Positions 55,381 through 64,000 of a DNA stretch of 64,000 nucleotides are shown here, in pieces. The notes below the pieces were generated by a model, which did not search any database, was not told the origin of the DNA, and saw nothing but the letters and a program-made list of their open reading frames with translations. The position numbers and the translations under genes are program-made. Each line of letters starts with the position of its first letter. Position 1 is the first letter of the stretch. Source of the DNA: Vibrio lentus (GTDB lineage: Bacteria; Pseudomonadota; Gammaproteobacteria; Enterobacterales; Vibrionaceae); assembly GCF_030409755.1 (NCBI RefSeq), contig NZ_JAUFQE010000002.1, positions 496,001 to 560,000 on the forward strand, in the 5' to 3' direction.

Positions 55381-55454
55381 AAGAAATACCGAATTACATG
55401 TAAGTACTGAACAAAGGATTCAGTACAGAATAAAGATAGATAGTACTTAATAAA

Positions 55455-55474
55455 ACGCCCTCACTAGGAGGGCG
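55455..55474 (-). terminator. Intrinsic terminator after csiV
   Basis: CGCCCTC pairs with GAGGGCG; on the minus strand TTTTATT follows. Confidence 0.78.
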
Positions 55475-55518
55475 GATTTTGAATTATTTATATAATTATA
55501 GCCGAATCGGCAAGTAAC

Positions 55519-56286
55519 TTACTGCGCTACACGTCGAACTTGAATCACCATACCTAGAAGCGGGTGATCAAGGTAGTGAGTTTCTGTACTACGCATACGA
55601 CGCTTTTGATCCATGCGGTAGCTCTTAAGGAACTCTTCTACCTGTACCGTCGGTGAGATCTCAGTTAAGTTGCCCACTTGAACATTGCTGTCTGCACCGC
55701 TTACTGGTGTGTCTAATTCAATAGGCTGTTCTTTCAGAGTCACTTCACGAACGCTTGGCGCTTTTAAATCGAGCGTGGTTTCAGCGTATAGGTAATGCTG
55801 CACGTAGATCTGTAGCTTGCCGTCTAGTTCGTATAGTGGCTTATCAATGGTCTCTTCTTTGAATCCATCTGCACTGCCTGCGGTGATAGCACCTTTTTCA
55901 GAACCATCTGCATTGAAATCTTTAGAGAAGTCTTTACCTGCTTGAATATGGAAAACCGGAGCTGAGCTCTTACCTTGGTCACCTTGACGCCACGCAGTAT
56001 GCATCAGAACTTCAAAGCCTGCATGCTTACGCAGTTTGTCTTTCTGAGGCGTTAGCTTGTACTCTGAGTAAGGCAACATTTGTACGCCTTTCTTAGATCG
56101 GTATTGGGTATCTTGAAATGAACCAACGCGCTCAAGTGAAATCTTCGGCTGAGTGTTCGGCCAAGATTCGTTGACTTTTTCGGCATCAACTGCGCGCTTG
56201 AAAATGATCACTTCTATATCAAATTGTCTCTGAGCCAAACTTGGCAGTGAGACGAACAATAGTAGCAGTGGGATCAGTCTTTTCAT
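55519..56286 (-). CDS. csiV: Peptidoglycan-binding cell-shape protein CsiV
   Basis: Periplasmic protein described in V. cholerae as needed with LpoA for PBP1a function and normal shape when D-amino acids are present. 255 residues with signal peptide MKRLIPLLLLFVSLPSLAQ. The start of the mature part, RQFDIEVIIFKRA, and the late MRSTETHYLDHPLLGMVIQVRR are the conserved ends. Located directly downstream of mfd, 62 bases apart, as in V. cholerae. Named from recalled family features plus position. Confidence 0.87.
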   Translation of the reverse strand: MKRLIPLLLLFVSLPSLAQRQFDIEVIIFKRAVDAEKVNESWPNTQPKISLERVGSFQDTQYRSKKGVQMLPYSEYKLTPQKDKLRKHAGFEVLMHTAWRQGDQGKSSAPVFHIQAGKDFSKDFNADGSEKGAITAGSADGFKEETIDKPLYELDGKLQIYVQHYLYAETTLDLKAPSVREVTLKEQPIELDTPVSGADSNVQVGNLTEISPTVQVEEFLKSYRMDQKRRMRSTETHYLDHPLLGMVIQVRRVAQ

Positions 56287-56348
56287 TTTTACTCCGTCTT
56301 CCAGTCGCTGTTACGGCTGGATAATTTATATGTGCAGTGGATTGGGTT

Positions 56349-59300
56349 TTATGCCGAAGGCAGCAAGTTCTGTCTGAATTCGCCCAATAAATCACTAACA
56401 AATTGAATTCGTTTCCGTCTGTCTACCAATGGTATCGTAAACTTGAACTTTGTTGGTCCTTCCATTGAAAACTTTTGCGGTTGGGATTGCAATAGTTTAA
56501 CAAGGTAGGCCGGGTTTATGTCAGCATCTGGGTAGAATTCTAAGAATCCGCCCTTGTCGTGAGCTTCAATTTTCTTCGCTTTAATTGACGCAGCCGCTAA
56601 TTTTAGCTCAGAAACTGATAATAAGTTCTTGGTTGCATCAGGAAGAGTGCCAAAGCGGTCGATCAGTTCAACTTTAAGCTCTGCCAGTTCATCCGTGTCA
56701 CTGACGCTCGCAATACGCTTGTAGGTCGATAATCGAGTATTGATGTCTGGGATATAGTCATCTGGCAATAACGCAGGTAGACGCATTTCGATTTCAGTTT
56801 GTTCACGCAGTAGGTCATCAAGCGATGGCTCTCGACCTTCTTTCAATGCTTCAACTGCTTGTTCAAGCATTTCCATATACAGCGTAAAGCCAACCGATTG
56901 GATCTGACCACTCTGCTCGTCACCCAACAGTTCACCTGCGCCACGAATCTCTAAATCGTGAGTCGCTAGGGTAAAGCCAGCGCCCAGATCTTCCAAAGAG
57001 GCAATCGCATCTAATCGCTTAATGGCGTCTTTGCTCATCGCTTTCGGGTGCGGTGTTAGCATGTAGGCGTATGCTTGGTGGTGCGAACGACCCACACGAC
57101 CACGTAATTGGTGCAGTTGCGCTAAACCGAGATTGTCGGCTCTATCCATCAAGATAGTATTCGCCGTCGGAACATCGATACCTGTTTCGATGATGGTGGT
57201 ACATACCAACAGATTAAAACGCTGATGGTAGAAGTCATTCATGATGCGTTCTAGTTCGCGCTCTCGCATTTGACCATGAGCGACCGTTACACGAGCTTCT
57301 GGAATTAACTTCTGTAGGGACTCGGCTGTTTTTTCAATGGTGTCGACTTGGTTGTGCAGGAAGTAAACCTGACCACCACGCATGATTTCACGCAGTACCG
57401 CCTCTCTTACTACCGCATCATCACTCTCTCGAACAAAGGTTTTTATTGCTAAGCGTCGTGCTGGTGGCGTTGCGATGATCGAAAGATCGCGCATGCCACT
57501 CATCGCCATATTCAGCGTTCGTGGAATAGGCGTTGCGGTTAGCGTTAGGATATCAACATCGGCACGCATCGCTTTCACTTTCTCTTTCTGACGCACACCA
57601 AAGCGGTGTTCCTCATCGACAACCAACAGGCCAAGGTCTTGAAATTTGATTTCACTAGAAAGTAGTTTGTGAGTACCCACTAAGATATCGACTTTGCCGT
57701 CAGCGACATCTTGCATGATTAACTTTTGCTCTTTAGCTGATTTGAATCGAGATAGAACCTCAACACGAATCGGCAAGTTGGCGAAACGGTCTCGGAAGTT
57801 TTCAAAGTGCTGCTGAGCAAGTAGGGTAGTTGGTACTAATACCGCGACTTGTTTGTTGTTGTCGGTACACACGAACGCGGCACGCATTGCGACTTCTGTT
57901 TTACCAAAGCCCACATCACCACACACTAAGCGGTCCATGGCTTTTGCTTGGCACATGTCAGACATCACAGCATTGATTGCCATCGCTTGGTCGTCGGTTT
58001 CTTCAAAAGGAAAGCCAGATTTGAAGGTTGCGTATTGACCACGATCCAATACAAACTTGTAGCCAGGTTTGAGCTCACGCTTAGCGTAAACATCAAGTAA
58101 TTCTGCGGCAACATCACGGACTTTTTCAGCGGCGCGTTTACGAGCTTTTTGCCATGCTTCGCCACCGAGTTTGTGCAGTGGTGCAGAATCTTCAGCACCA
58201 CCTGAATAGCGGCCAATCAAATTCAGAGACGCAACCGGCACGTATAACTTGGCATCGTTTTGATACTCAAGCGTTACGTATTCGGTTTTCATGCCGCCGG
58301 CTTCAAGTGTTTGCAAGCCGATATAGCGGCCAATACCGTGGTCAATGTGAACAACCGGTTGGCCCGGTTTAAGTTCTGCTAAGTGACGGATTACGGTATC
58401 GCTGTTAACGCTTTTCTTGTCTTTCTTACGACGTTGTATAACGCGATCGCCTAATAAATCACTTTCACAGATAAGAGCGATGTTTTGCTCTTCCTGGATA
58501 AAGCCGTGTTCAGCTGAACCTAATATGAGGCTGAACTTGTCTTTGGCTTTAATGGCCGCATCAAGGTTTTCAACTTCACTTGGTCGTACTTTAATGCCAT
58601 TGAGTAATTCACTCAGAGCTTCACGGCGACCTTCAGACTCAACCGAAAAAACCACTTTGCCATCGAAGGCTTCCGTGAATTTTCTGAGATTGGCTAGCGG
58701 CTCTTTATTTTGATGCTGAACACTCAAGTCTGGCAGAGATGCAACCGGTAGGTTGATACGGCCAGCTTTTTCTTCAATCGTGTCTAAGCTCAGGTTAACT
58801 TGTGGTTTTTGCTTAAAGTGAGCGAATAGCTCATCTTTTTTCAGCCACAATTGCTCTGGATTCAATAAAGGTCTTAGTGGGTCAACACCACGTTGTTCGT
58901 ATCGGTGAGCAACGTCGGTAAGGAAAGCATCAACGGCTGTTTCTACGTCACCAAGAACCAAGAGTTGCGCTTCATCGGCAACGTAATCGAATAAGGTTTC
59001 GGTGTGGTCAAAAAACAGCGGTTGCCAATATTCAATACCGGCAGGCCACGTTCCTTTTGAAACCTGCATGTAGACAGATTCGGGTTCACGGCGCGCATCA
59101 AATTGCTGACGCCAGCGAATTCGGAAATCTTCGATTGCGCTTTCTGAGGTCGGAAACTCGTGTGCTGGCAGTAAACGGATCTCAGAAATGTCTTCGATAG
59201 AGCGCTGGTTTTCAGGATCGAAAGTACGGATGGTGTCGATCTCGTCATCGAAAAAGTCGATGCGATATGGGTCTTTGCTGCCCATAGGGAACAAGTCGAG

Positions 59301-59810
59301 AATTGAACCTCGGCTTGCGTACTCACCGGGGCCAAATACTTGATCAACGTAACGATAGCCTGATTTTTCAAGCTGAAGACGCAGCTTTTCCAACGAGTAG
59401 AGATCGCCCGTTTTTACCATTAAGGTATGTTGCAACAAGAAGTCACGCGGCGACTGACGTTGTAGTAGCGTGCTGATCGGAACGATCGTGATGCCATCTT
59501 TTAACGTTGGCAATGCATAAAGTCGCGCGATACGGTCAGAAATGATCTCTTGATGTGGCGAGAAGCTGTCGTATGGCAGTGTCTCCCAATCAGGGAATAG
59601 TGCCACTTCATGTGACGTAAACTGCTCAATTTCTGATTGAAGCTTGAGTGCGATCTGAGGATCGGGCACCGCAAGTAAAGTATGGCTGTTATGCTGCTCC
59701 GCAAGTTTAGCGATAGCAAGCGCGAGAGATGAACCAACTAGGTTGCCGATGTGTTTTTTATCACCGGCGCCCTTGAGCTTAGGTAGTGTAAAAATGGATT
59801 GTTTTGTCAT
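56349..59810 (-). CDS. mfd: Transcription-repair coupling factor
   Basis: ATP-dependent translocase that displaces RNA polymerase stalled at DNA damage and recruits UvrA, 1153 residues (E. coli 1148). Order: UvrB-like domains (about 1-340), the RNA polymerase interaction domain (about 470-545, with HIDHGIGRYIGLQTLE), and the RecG-like motor. Motor motifs: Walker A GDVGFGKTEVAMRAAF near 630, DEEHRFGV (DEEH box) near 730 and QLRGRVGRSHHQAYAYM. The C-terminal regulatory domain ends the protein. Six bases separate it from the PilZ gene upstream. Confidence 0.97.
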   Translation of the reverse strand: MTKQSIFTLPKLKGAGDKKHIGNLVGSSLALAIAKLAEQHNSHTLLAVPDPQIALKLQSEIEQFTSHEVALFPDWETLPYDSFSPHQEIISDRIARLYALPTLKDGITIVPISTLLQRQSPRDFLLQHTLMVKTGDLYSLEKLRLQLEKSGYRYVDQVFGPGEYASRGSILDLFPMGSKDPYRIDFFDDEIDTIRTFDPENQRSIEDISEIRLLPAHEFPTSESAIEDFRIRWRQQFDARREPESVYMQVSKGTWPAGIEYWQPLFFDHTETLFDYVADEAQLLVLGDVETAVDAFLTDVAHRYEQRGVDPLRPLLNPEQLWLKKDELFAHFKQKPQVNLSLDTIEEKAGRINLPVASLPDLSVQHQNKEPLANLRKFTEAFDGKVVFSVESEGRREALSELLNGIKVRPSEVENLDAAIKAKDKFSLILGSAEHGFIQEEQNIALICESDLLGDRVIQRRKKDKKSVNSDTVIRHLAELKPGQPVVHIDHGIGRYIGLQTLEAGGMKTEYVTLEYQNDAKLYVPVASLNLIGRYSGGAEDSAPLHKLGGEAWQKARKRAAEKVRDVAAELLDVYAKRELKPGYKFVLDRGQYATFKSGFPFEETDDQAMAINAVMSDMCQAKAMDRLVCGDVGFGKTEVAMRAAFVCTDNNKQVAVLVPTTLLAQQHFENFRDRFANLPIRVEVLSRFKSAKEQKLIMQDVADGKVDILVGTHKLLSSEIKFQDLGLLVVDEEHRFGVRQKEKVKAMRADVDILTLTATPIPRTLNMAMSGMRDLSIIATPPARRLAIKTFVRESDDAVVREAVLREIMRGGQVYFLHNQVDTIEKTAESLQKLIPEARVTVAHGQMRERELERIMNDFYHQRFNLLVCTTIIETGIDVPTANTILMDRADNLGLAQLHQLRGRVGRSHHQAYAYMLTPHPKAMSKDAIKRLDAIASLEDLGAGFTLATHDLEIRGAGELLGDEQSGQIQSVGFTLYMEMLEQAVEALKEGREPSLDDLLREQTEIEMRLPALLPDDYIPDINTRLSTYKRIASVSDTDELAELKVELIDRFGTLPDATKNLLSVSELKLAAASIKAKKIEAHDKGGFLEFYPDADINPAYLVKLLQSQPQKFSMEGPTKFKFTIPLVDRRKRIQFVSDLLGEFRQNLLPSA

Positions 59811-59816
59811 GTCTAT

Positions 59817-60386
59817 TTACTTGTTATCTCGTTCTAGAGAGCGTTGACGTAAGAGCTTTTGTTGTTGATGAAGTGCAGCCTTGATCAGCAAGTCTTGGTC
59901 AGTATCACGAAGATGAGCGTATTTGAATTTGATTTCGAAGCCTGAATCTTTTGGTTCGCTAGCGAAGACTTCCGCGTAGCAATAAATAGCGGCGGCTGGG
60001 TGCTCGATAAAGAGCTTAGCTTTAACCAAGCGACCCGCTTCGATATCTGTTTTGGAAAAACAAGAGAACTGACTCGCGCCAAATGAATACGTGTGGGTAC
60101 GAAATTGTTCATCATCTTGCTGCGACAACATAAAGCTCAACAAGAGGTTTAATTTAGAGTTCTGTGCATCCAATAAACTGATGACATTCTTCAAGTCGCT
60201 GTTTTTCAGTTCGTTGCGAGCACTATCGGCTAATAGGTCCAATTGGCTAAACTCACTTGCCACAACAAAAGGGGCAGGGATCTCCGATTCGAACTGAATC
60301 TGAGAAGGTAAAGCGAAGTTACTGTCCATTGGCTCAATATTAGCGGTAAGGCTGTGGTGAACGGTGAAAAACTCTTGTTCTGTCAT
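59817..60386 (-). CDS. plzB: PilZ-domain-like protein PlzB
   Basis: 189 residues, the same position as V. cholerae PlzB (VC1885) between mfd and lolC, with mfd only six bases downstream. The C-terminal half (about 90-180) folds as a PilZ-like barrel by family assignment: THTYSFGASQFSCFSKTDIEAGRLVKAKLFIEH in overlapping parts. The c-di-GMP-binding RxxxR and D/NxSxxG motifs are not visible, so it probably does not bind c-di-GMP in the usual way. Role unknown. Confidence 0.72.
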   Translation of the reverse strand: MTEQEFFTVHHSLTANIEPMDSNFALPSQIQFESEIPAPFVVASEFSQLDLLADSARNELKNSDLKNVISLLDAQNSKLNLLLSFMLSQQDDEQFRTHTYSFGASQFSCFSKTDIEAGRLVKAKLFIEHPAAAIYCYAEVFASEPKDSGFEIKFKYAHLRDTDQDLLIKAALHQQQKLLRQRSLERDNK

Positions 60387-60613
60387 GCGTTAGTTCCTTG
60401 AAGTGATCTATTGATTATCGCTATGTGGCCGCAGTAATCAAGGTCAGTTAATTGAAAGTCTCAAATAGTTGTTTGAAAGTTGGCTATTTGACAAGGTTCT
60501 GTTTTTCAAGCCTAACTAATTGAGTTAATTCACTCTATATTTTCAATTAACCCCTACACAGTAACGGCAATACCCGTTACATTAACCCGCATCTCCTTTA
60601 GATGGTTCAAAGT

Positions 60614-61822
60614 ATGTTTCATCCTATTTCATTGTTTGTTGGCCTGCGTTATTTGAAAGGCCGTTCAGGTGATCGCTTTAGCCGTTTTGTTTCTTATATG
60701 TCGACAGCCGGAATCACCATTGGTGTGCTGTCTCTGGTTACTGTTTTGTCGGTAATGAATGGATTCGAAGCGCAGTTAAAAGACCGAATTCTTGGTGTAC
60801 TTCCTCAAGCCGTTGTATACGAGCAAGGAGGCACTACGTCACTTTCTGCTCAAGCGCCTAGCTTTGCGGAACAAATGTCACTCAATGGCCACGTAGAACC
60901 TATTGTTCGCAGTGAAGCGGTGATCCAAAGTCCTGCTCAGTTATCTGCGGGCTTGTTAATCGGTATTGAGCCAAATTCCGATGACCCTCTTCAGAATCAT
61001 TTAATTGCAGGCAGACTGTCTTCACTCAAAGCTGGCCAGTATCAGCTTTTCCTTGGTCATACTTTGGCAAGAAACTTGAAAGTGTCTATGGGTGACAAAG
61101 TTCGCTTAATGGTCACTAGCGCCAGCCAATACACTCCGTTAGGGCGTATTCCTAGCCAACGAAATTTTACCGTAGCTGGCATTTTTAACACGGGCTCGGA
61201 TATCGATGCTCAATTGATGGTTACCGACATCAAAGACGCAGGGCGATTGATGCGTTATAAGTCTGATACGATTTCAGGCTGGCGACTGTTTTTTGATGAC
61301 CCATTTGAAGTCGCAAATTTATCGAATACCCCGCTACCAGAAGGTTGGGTGTGGAGTGATTGGCGTGATCAACGTGGCGAGCTTTTCCAAGCCGTTCGTA
61401 TGGAAAAAAATATGATGGGCTTGATGCTTGGGCTGATTATTGGTGTTGCTGCGTTTAATATCATTTCTGCGCTGATTATGGTGGTGATGGAGAAGCAATC
61501 CGAAGTCGCCATCTTAAAAACGCAAGGTATGCGTGATGGCCAAGTCATGGGGATCTTCATGGTTCAAGGTGCAAGTAGTGGTGTGATCGGCGCATTATCT
61601 GGTGGCATCCTTGGCGTGATCTTAGCTTCGAACCTCAACACTATTTTAGAGGTGATGGGTGTCGCTCTGTTCTCATTTGGTGGGCAACTGCCAATATTGA
61701 TTAACCCAATCCAAATTGCGGTTGTTGTGGTTTTGGCTATTGCACTTAGCCTTGTCGCGACTGTATTTCCTTCTTATCGTGCATCTTCTGTGAAACCTGC
61801 TGAGGCCCTTCGTTATGAGTAA
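60614..61822 (+). CDS. lolC: Lipoprotein-releasing system permease LolC
   Basis: Inner-membrane part of the LolCDE ABC complex that extracts outer-membrane lipoproteins from the inner membrane and hands them to LolA. 402 residues from the ATG at 60614, which aligns with the E. coli start (MYQPVALFIGLRY). An ATG at 60602 adds four residues. Four membrane helices flank a large periplasmic domain: one near 25-48, three after 270 ([21 protein letters not shown]). The hook segment [20 protein letters not shown] lies between. It overlaps lolD by eight bases. Confidence 0.93.
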   Translation: MFHPISLFVGLRYLKGRSGDRFSRFVSYMSTAGITIGVLSLVTVLSVMNGFEAQLKDRILGVLPQAVVYEQGGTTSLSAQAPSFAEQMSLNGHVEPIVRSEAVIQSPAQLSAGLLIGIEPNSDDPLQNHLIAGRLSSLKAGQYQLFLGHTLARNLKVSMGDKVRLMVTSASQYTPLGRIPSQRNFTVAGIFNTGSDIDAQLMVTDIKDAGRLMRYKSDTISGWRLFFDDPFEVANLSNTPLPEGWVWSDWRDQRGELFQAVRMEKNMMGLMLGLIIGVAAFNIISALIMVVMEKQSEVAILKTQGMRDGQVMGIFMVQGASSGVIGALSGGILGVILASNLNTILEVMGVALFSFGGQLPILINPIQIAVVVVLAIALSLVATVFPSYRASSVKPAEALRYE

Positions 61823-62507
61823 TTTCCTTCAATGTAATGATATCCGTAAAACGTACCGCGAGGGTTCGTTGGATACCGAAGTCCTCAAAGGTGTCAGCTT
61901 CGAAATTGAAAAAGGCGAGTTGGTTGCAATCATTGGTACCTCCGGTTCCGGTAAAAGTACGTTATTGCATATTTTAGGTGCATTGGATGATGCTTCTGAC
62001 GGCAGCGTGAGTTTTCTCGGGCAGGACTTAGCATCTTTGAGTTCGAATAAGCAAGCCAAGCTTCGTAATCAGCACCTTGGTTTTGTTTATCAATTTCATC
62101 ATCTTCTTTCGGACTTCTCGGCGCTTGAAAACGTAGCAATGCCGTTGCTAATTGGTGGTGAAAAGCCTGCTAAAGCAAAAGAAGAAGCACAACGTTTGTT
62201 GGATAAAGTCGGATTGAGTCATCGTGTTGACCACAGACCTTCCGAGCTTTCTGGTGGTGAGAGACAACGTGTAGCGATTGCGCGAGCTTTAGTTAATAAG
62301 CCGGCTTTGGTGTTGGCGGATGAACCAACAGGTAACCTCGACCACAACACAGCACTGTCTATTTACGATTTAATGCGTGAATTGAACCGCGAATACGATA
62401 CCGCTTTCTTGGTTGTAACCCATGATGGCGAACTTGCTGGCAAGATGGACCGTCAATTGCACATGCAAGACGGTTTGCTGGTTAACGTAGAAAAAGAGGA
62501 GAGCTAA
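61815..62507 (+). CDS. lolD: Lipoprotein-releasing system ATPase LolD
   Basis: ATPase subunit, 230 residues. Walker [10 protein letters not shown] near residue 42, Q-loop [16 protein letters not shown], signature LSGGERQR near 147, Walker [11 protein letters not shown] near 167. The LolD-specific [20 protein letters not shown] block is present. The gene lies between lolC and lolE with overlapping or adjoining frames. Confidence 0.96.
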   Translation: MSNFLQCNDIRKTYREGSLDTEVLKGVSFEIEKGELVAIIGTSGSGKSTLLHILGALDDASDGSVSFLGQDLASLSSNKQAKLRNQHLGFVYQFHHLLSDFSALENVAMPLLIGGEKPAKAKEEAQRLLDKVGLSHRVDHRPSELSGGERQRVAIARALVNKPALVLADEPTGNLDHNTALSIYDLMRELNREYDTAFLVVTHDGELAGKMDRQLHMQDGLLVNVEKEES

Positions 62508-63752
62508 GTGTTTTCTTTTTTATCTCTATTGATAGGTGGCCGATTTAGTCGGGCGAAGCAACGAGACAAGTTGGTCTCGTTTATCTCTCTGTCTTCGACG
62601 ATCGGTATTGCCGTTGGTGTCGCGGTGATCATCATTGGTTTGTCTGCGATGAATGGCTTTGAGCGTGAACTGCAGTCACGAGTGCTTTCTGTTATCCCGC
62701 ATGGAGAATTTGAGGGCGTCAATGAACCTGTGACACGCTGGGAGCATGTGATCGAACAAGCGACCCAACATGAAGATGTTGTCGCAGCTGCGCCTTATGT
62801 GAAAATTACCGCGCTTGCCGAAAAGGGCAAAGAGCTGAAAGCAATTGAAGTTCGCGGTGTTGACCCACAACTTGAGCAACAAGTCTCAAGCCTATCGAGT
62901 TTTATCGATAAGCAAGCTTGGAGTGAGTTTAAGGCAGGGCAACAACAGATTATCTTGGGCTCTGGCGTGGCCAATGTACTTGGCGCGAAAGTGGGTGATT
63001 ATCTGACTCTGATGATCCCGACGGTGAATGGGTCAGTGAAAGTTCAAGCGCCTAAACGTGTTCGAGTCAAAGTTGTTGGTTTGCTGACGCTTAACGGCCA
63101 AATAGATCACAGCTTGGCTCTAATCCCGATTGGCGATGCGCAAGTCTACGCAAACCTAGGCGAGGCAGTGACAGGGGTTTCTTTAAAAGTGACCGATGTG
63201 CTGAACGCAAACTCGATTGTGCGTGAAGTGGGTAACCAGCTTGATGTGTACGTGTACTTACGTAGTTGGCAACAGAAGTTTGGTTTCTTGTACCGAGATA
63301 TCCAGTTGGTTCGCACTATCATGTATCTAGTGATGGTATTGGTTATTGGTGTAGCTTGTTTCAATATTGTCTCGACGCTAATGATGGCAGTAAAAGACAG
63401 AGCATCAGAGATCGCAATATTAAGAACCATGGGCGCATCGGACGGCCTTGTGAAACGCATTTTCGTTTGGCAGGGCGTATTCTCAGGCGTGTTAGGTAGC
63501 TTGGTGGGCAGTGCAATAGGCGTGTTAGTCGCGCTTAATCTCACGACTCTTATCAAAGGGCTTGAAAAGTTGGTCGATCACCAGTTCTTGTCCGGTGATA
63601 TCTACTTTGTCGACTTCTTGCCTTCGCAACTCGATATGACGGATGTTGTTGTAGTTTCTGGTACTGCTATTGTTCTGAGCTTACTTGCTACGTGGTACCC
63701 AGCATCACGCGCGGCGAAGTTAAACCCGGCCTCAGTACTTAGTTCTAAATAG
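62508..63752 (+). CDS. lolE: Lipoprotein-releasing system permease LolE
   Basis: Paralogue of LolC, 414 residues, starting at GTG directly after the lolD stop with GAGGAG upstream. Topology is as in LolC: one N-terminal helix, a large periplasmic domain and three C-terminal helices (TIMYLVMVLVIGVACFNIVS and VSGTAIVLSLLATWYPASRA). It provides the lipoprotein entry side of the complex. The operon ends in a terminator. Confidence 0.94.
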   Translation: MFSFLSLLIGGRFSRAKQRDKLVSFISLSSTIGIAVGVAVIIIGLSAMNGFERELQSRVLSVIPHGEFEGVNEPVTRWEHVIEQATQHEDVVAAAPYVKITALAEKGKELKAIEVRGVDPQLEQQVSSLSSFIDKQAWSEFKAGQQQIILGSGVANVLGAKVGDYLTLMIPTVNGSVKVQAPKRVRVKVVGLLTLNGQIDHSLALIPIGDAQVYANLGEAVTGVSLKVTDVLNANSIVREVGNQLDVYVYLRSWQQKFGFLYRDIQLVRTIMYLVMVLVIGVACFNIVSTLMMAVKDRASEIAILRTMGASDGLVKRIFVWQGVFSGVLGSLVGSAIGVLVALNLTTLIKGLEKLVDHQFLSGDIYFVDFLPSQLDMTDVVVVSGTAIVLSLLATWYPASRAAKLNPASVLSSK

Positions 63753-63793
63753 CATTAGCCTCAATAATAAATCAGTCCCGTTTCGATAAATAC

Positions 63794-63822
63794 AAAAAAG
63801 GATCCCAATGGGATCCTTTTTT
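63794..63822. terminator. Bidirectional terminator after lolCDE
   Basis: AAAAAAGGATCCCA pairs with TGGGATCCTTTTTT with hardly any loop; A/T runs on both sides. Confidence 0.92.
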
Positions 63823-63897
63823 ATTGAATTCAATTCGTGTTCTTTACGACTTTCGTTACATACCAATATTGCAGAGAGCCGAGGTTGTTCTGATTTC

Positions 63898-64000
63898 TTA
63901 TAGTGTGAGTTTCAATTCACCCACATCCAACGATAGTTTCAGTACCTTGCTTGTCGTTTTTTCCAGCTTCTTACGACTGAATAGCGCCATAACCCGCGAA
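63898..64000 (-). CDS. C-terminal part of an unidentified gene (partial)
   Basis: A minus-strand frame is open from the window end to a TAA at 63898-63900 and reads RVMALFSRKKLEKTTSKVLK then LSLDVGELKLTL. The composition is protein-like and the bidirectional terminator before it suits a convergent gene. Too little is present to identify it. Confidence 0.35.
   Translation of the reverse strand, partial: SRVMALFSRKKLEKTTSKVLKLSLDVGELKLTL

Noticed and set aside
1..64000. CRISPR array, tRNA or rRNA genes, prophage, integron
   Set aside because: No regularly spaced repeats, no cloverleaf or ribosomal sequence, and no integrase, capsid or transposase reading frame was seen.

Overview
The window is about 64 kb of a Vibrio main chromosome, most likely from the Splendidus clade or a close relative. 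Three blocks support this. The string lolE-lolD-lolC / PilZ gene / mfd / csiV matches the order I recall from V. cholerae. The string hinT - TPR lipoprotein - ycfL - lpoB - thiK - ycfP - ndh is the gammaproteobacterial arrangement. A DUF1887 CARF-nuclease next to a chemoreceptor also matches V. cholerae. Base composition looks moderate (mid-40s % GC) and even. I see no phage, complete insertion sequence, integron, tRNA, rRNA or CRISPR array. The only mobile-type sequence is one 266-bp MITE-like repeat (48434-48699).

Layout. 0-2.2 kb: a FhuC-type siderophore ATPase with the first codons of its partner, divergent from an MFS transporter across a Fur box. 2.3-8.5 kb: amidohydrolase, AraC regulator, lipocalin Blc, YdhR-type monooxygenase with a LysR regulator, and a TetR repressor. 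8.7-13 kb: an RND efflux pair controlled from a 21-bp palindrome shared with the TetR gene. 13.7-18.5 kb: cyoABCDE, the cytochrome bo3 quinol oxidase. 19.2-27.6 kb: a loose cluster of alkyl sulfatase, HlyD-type protein with membrane partner, a beta-barrel-like outer-membrane protein, a FadL-family channel and a LysR regulator. All four promoter regions there carry versions of the same ATCGT-N4-ACGAT inverted repeat, which suggests one local regulon. 27.8-30.3 kb: gloA-nemA electrophile detoxification and a DMT exporter. 30.4-32.1 kb: cytochrome b561-marR divergent from a cytochrome c'-like gene, with a perfect 50-bp palindrome between them. 32.2-38.1 kb: outer-membrane protein, ppiB, dsbA, a TetR regulator, ybiB and several small unknowns. 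38.3-44 kb: CBS protein, MATE exporter, zntA behind a MerR-type promoter, and udp behind a CRP-type site. 44.2-47.6 kb: the CARF-nuclease and the chemoreceptor. 47.9-54.7 kb: hinT to ndh. 54.8-63.8 kb: acetyltransferase, csiV, mfd, PilZ protein and lolCDE.

Most of the window is ordinary core genome. The observations that best repay checking are the 50-bp perfect palindrome at 31551-31600, the shared operator across the alkyl-sulfatase/FadL cluster, the orphan CARF-nuclease whose nucleotide-binding motif departs from the family consensus while its nuclease motif is intact, and the FNR-box and hairpin-containing leader of ndh.
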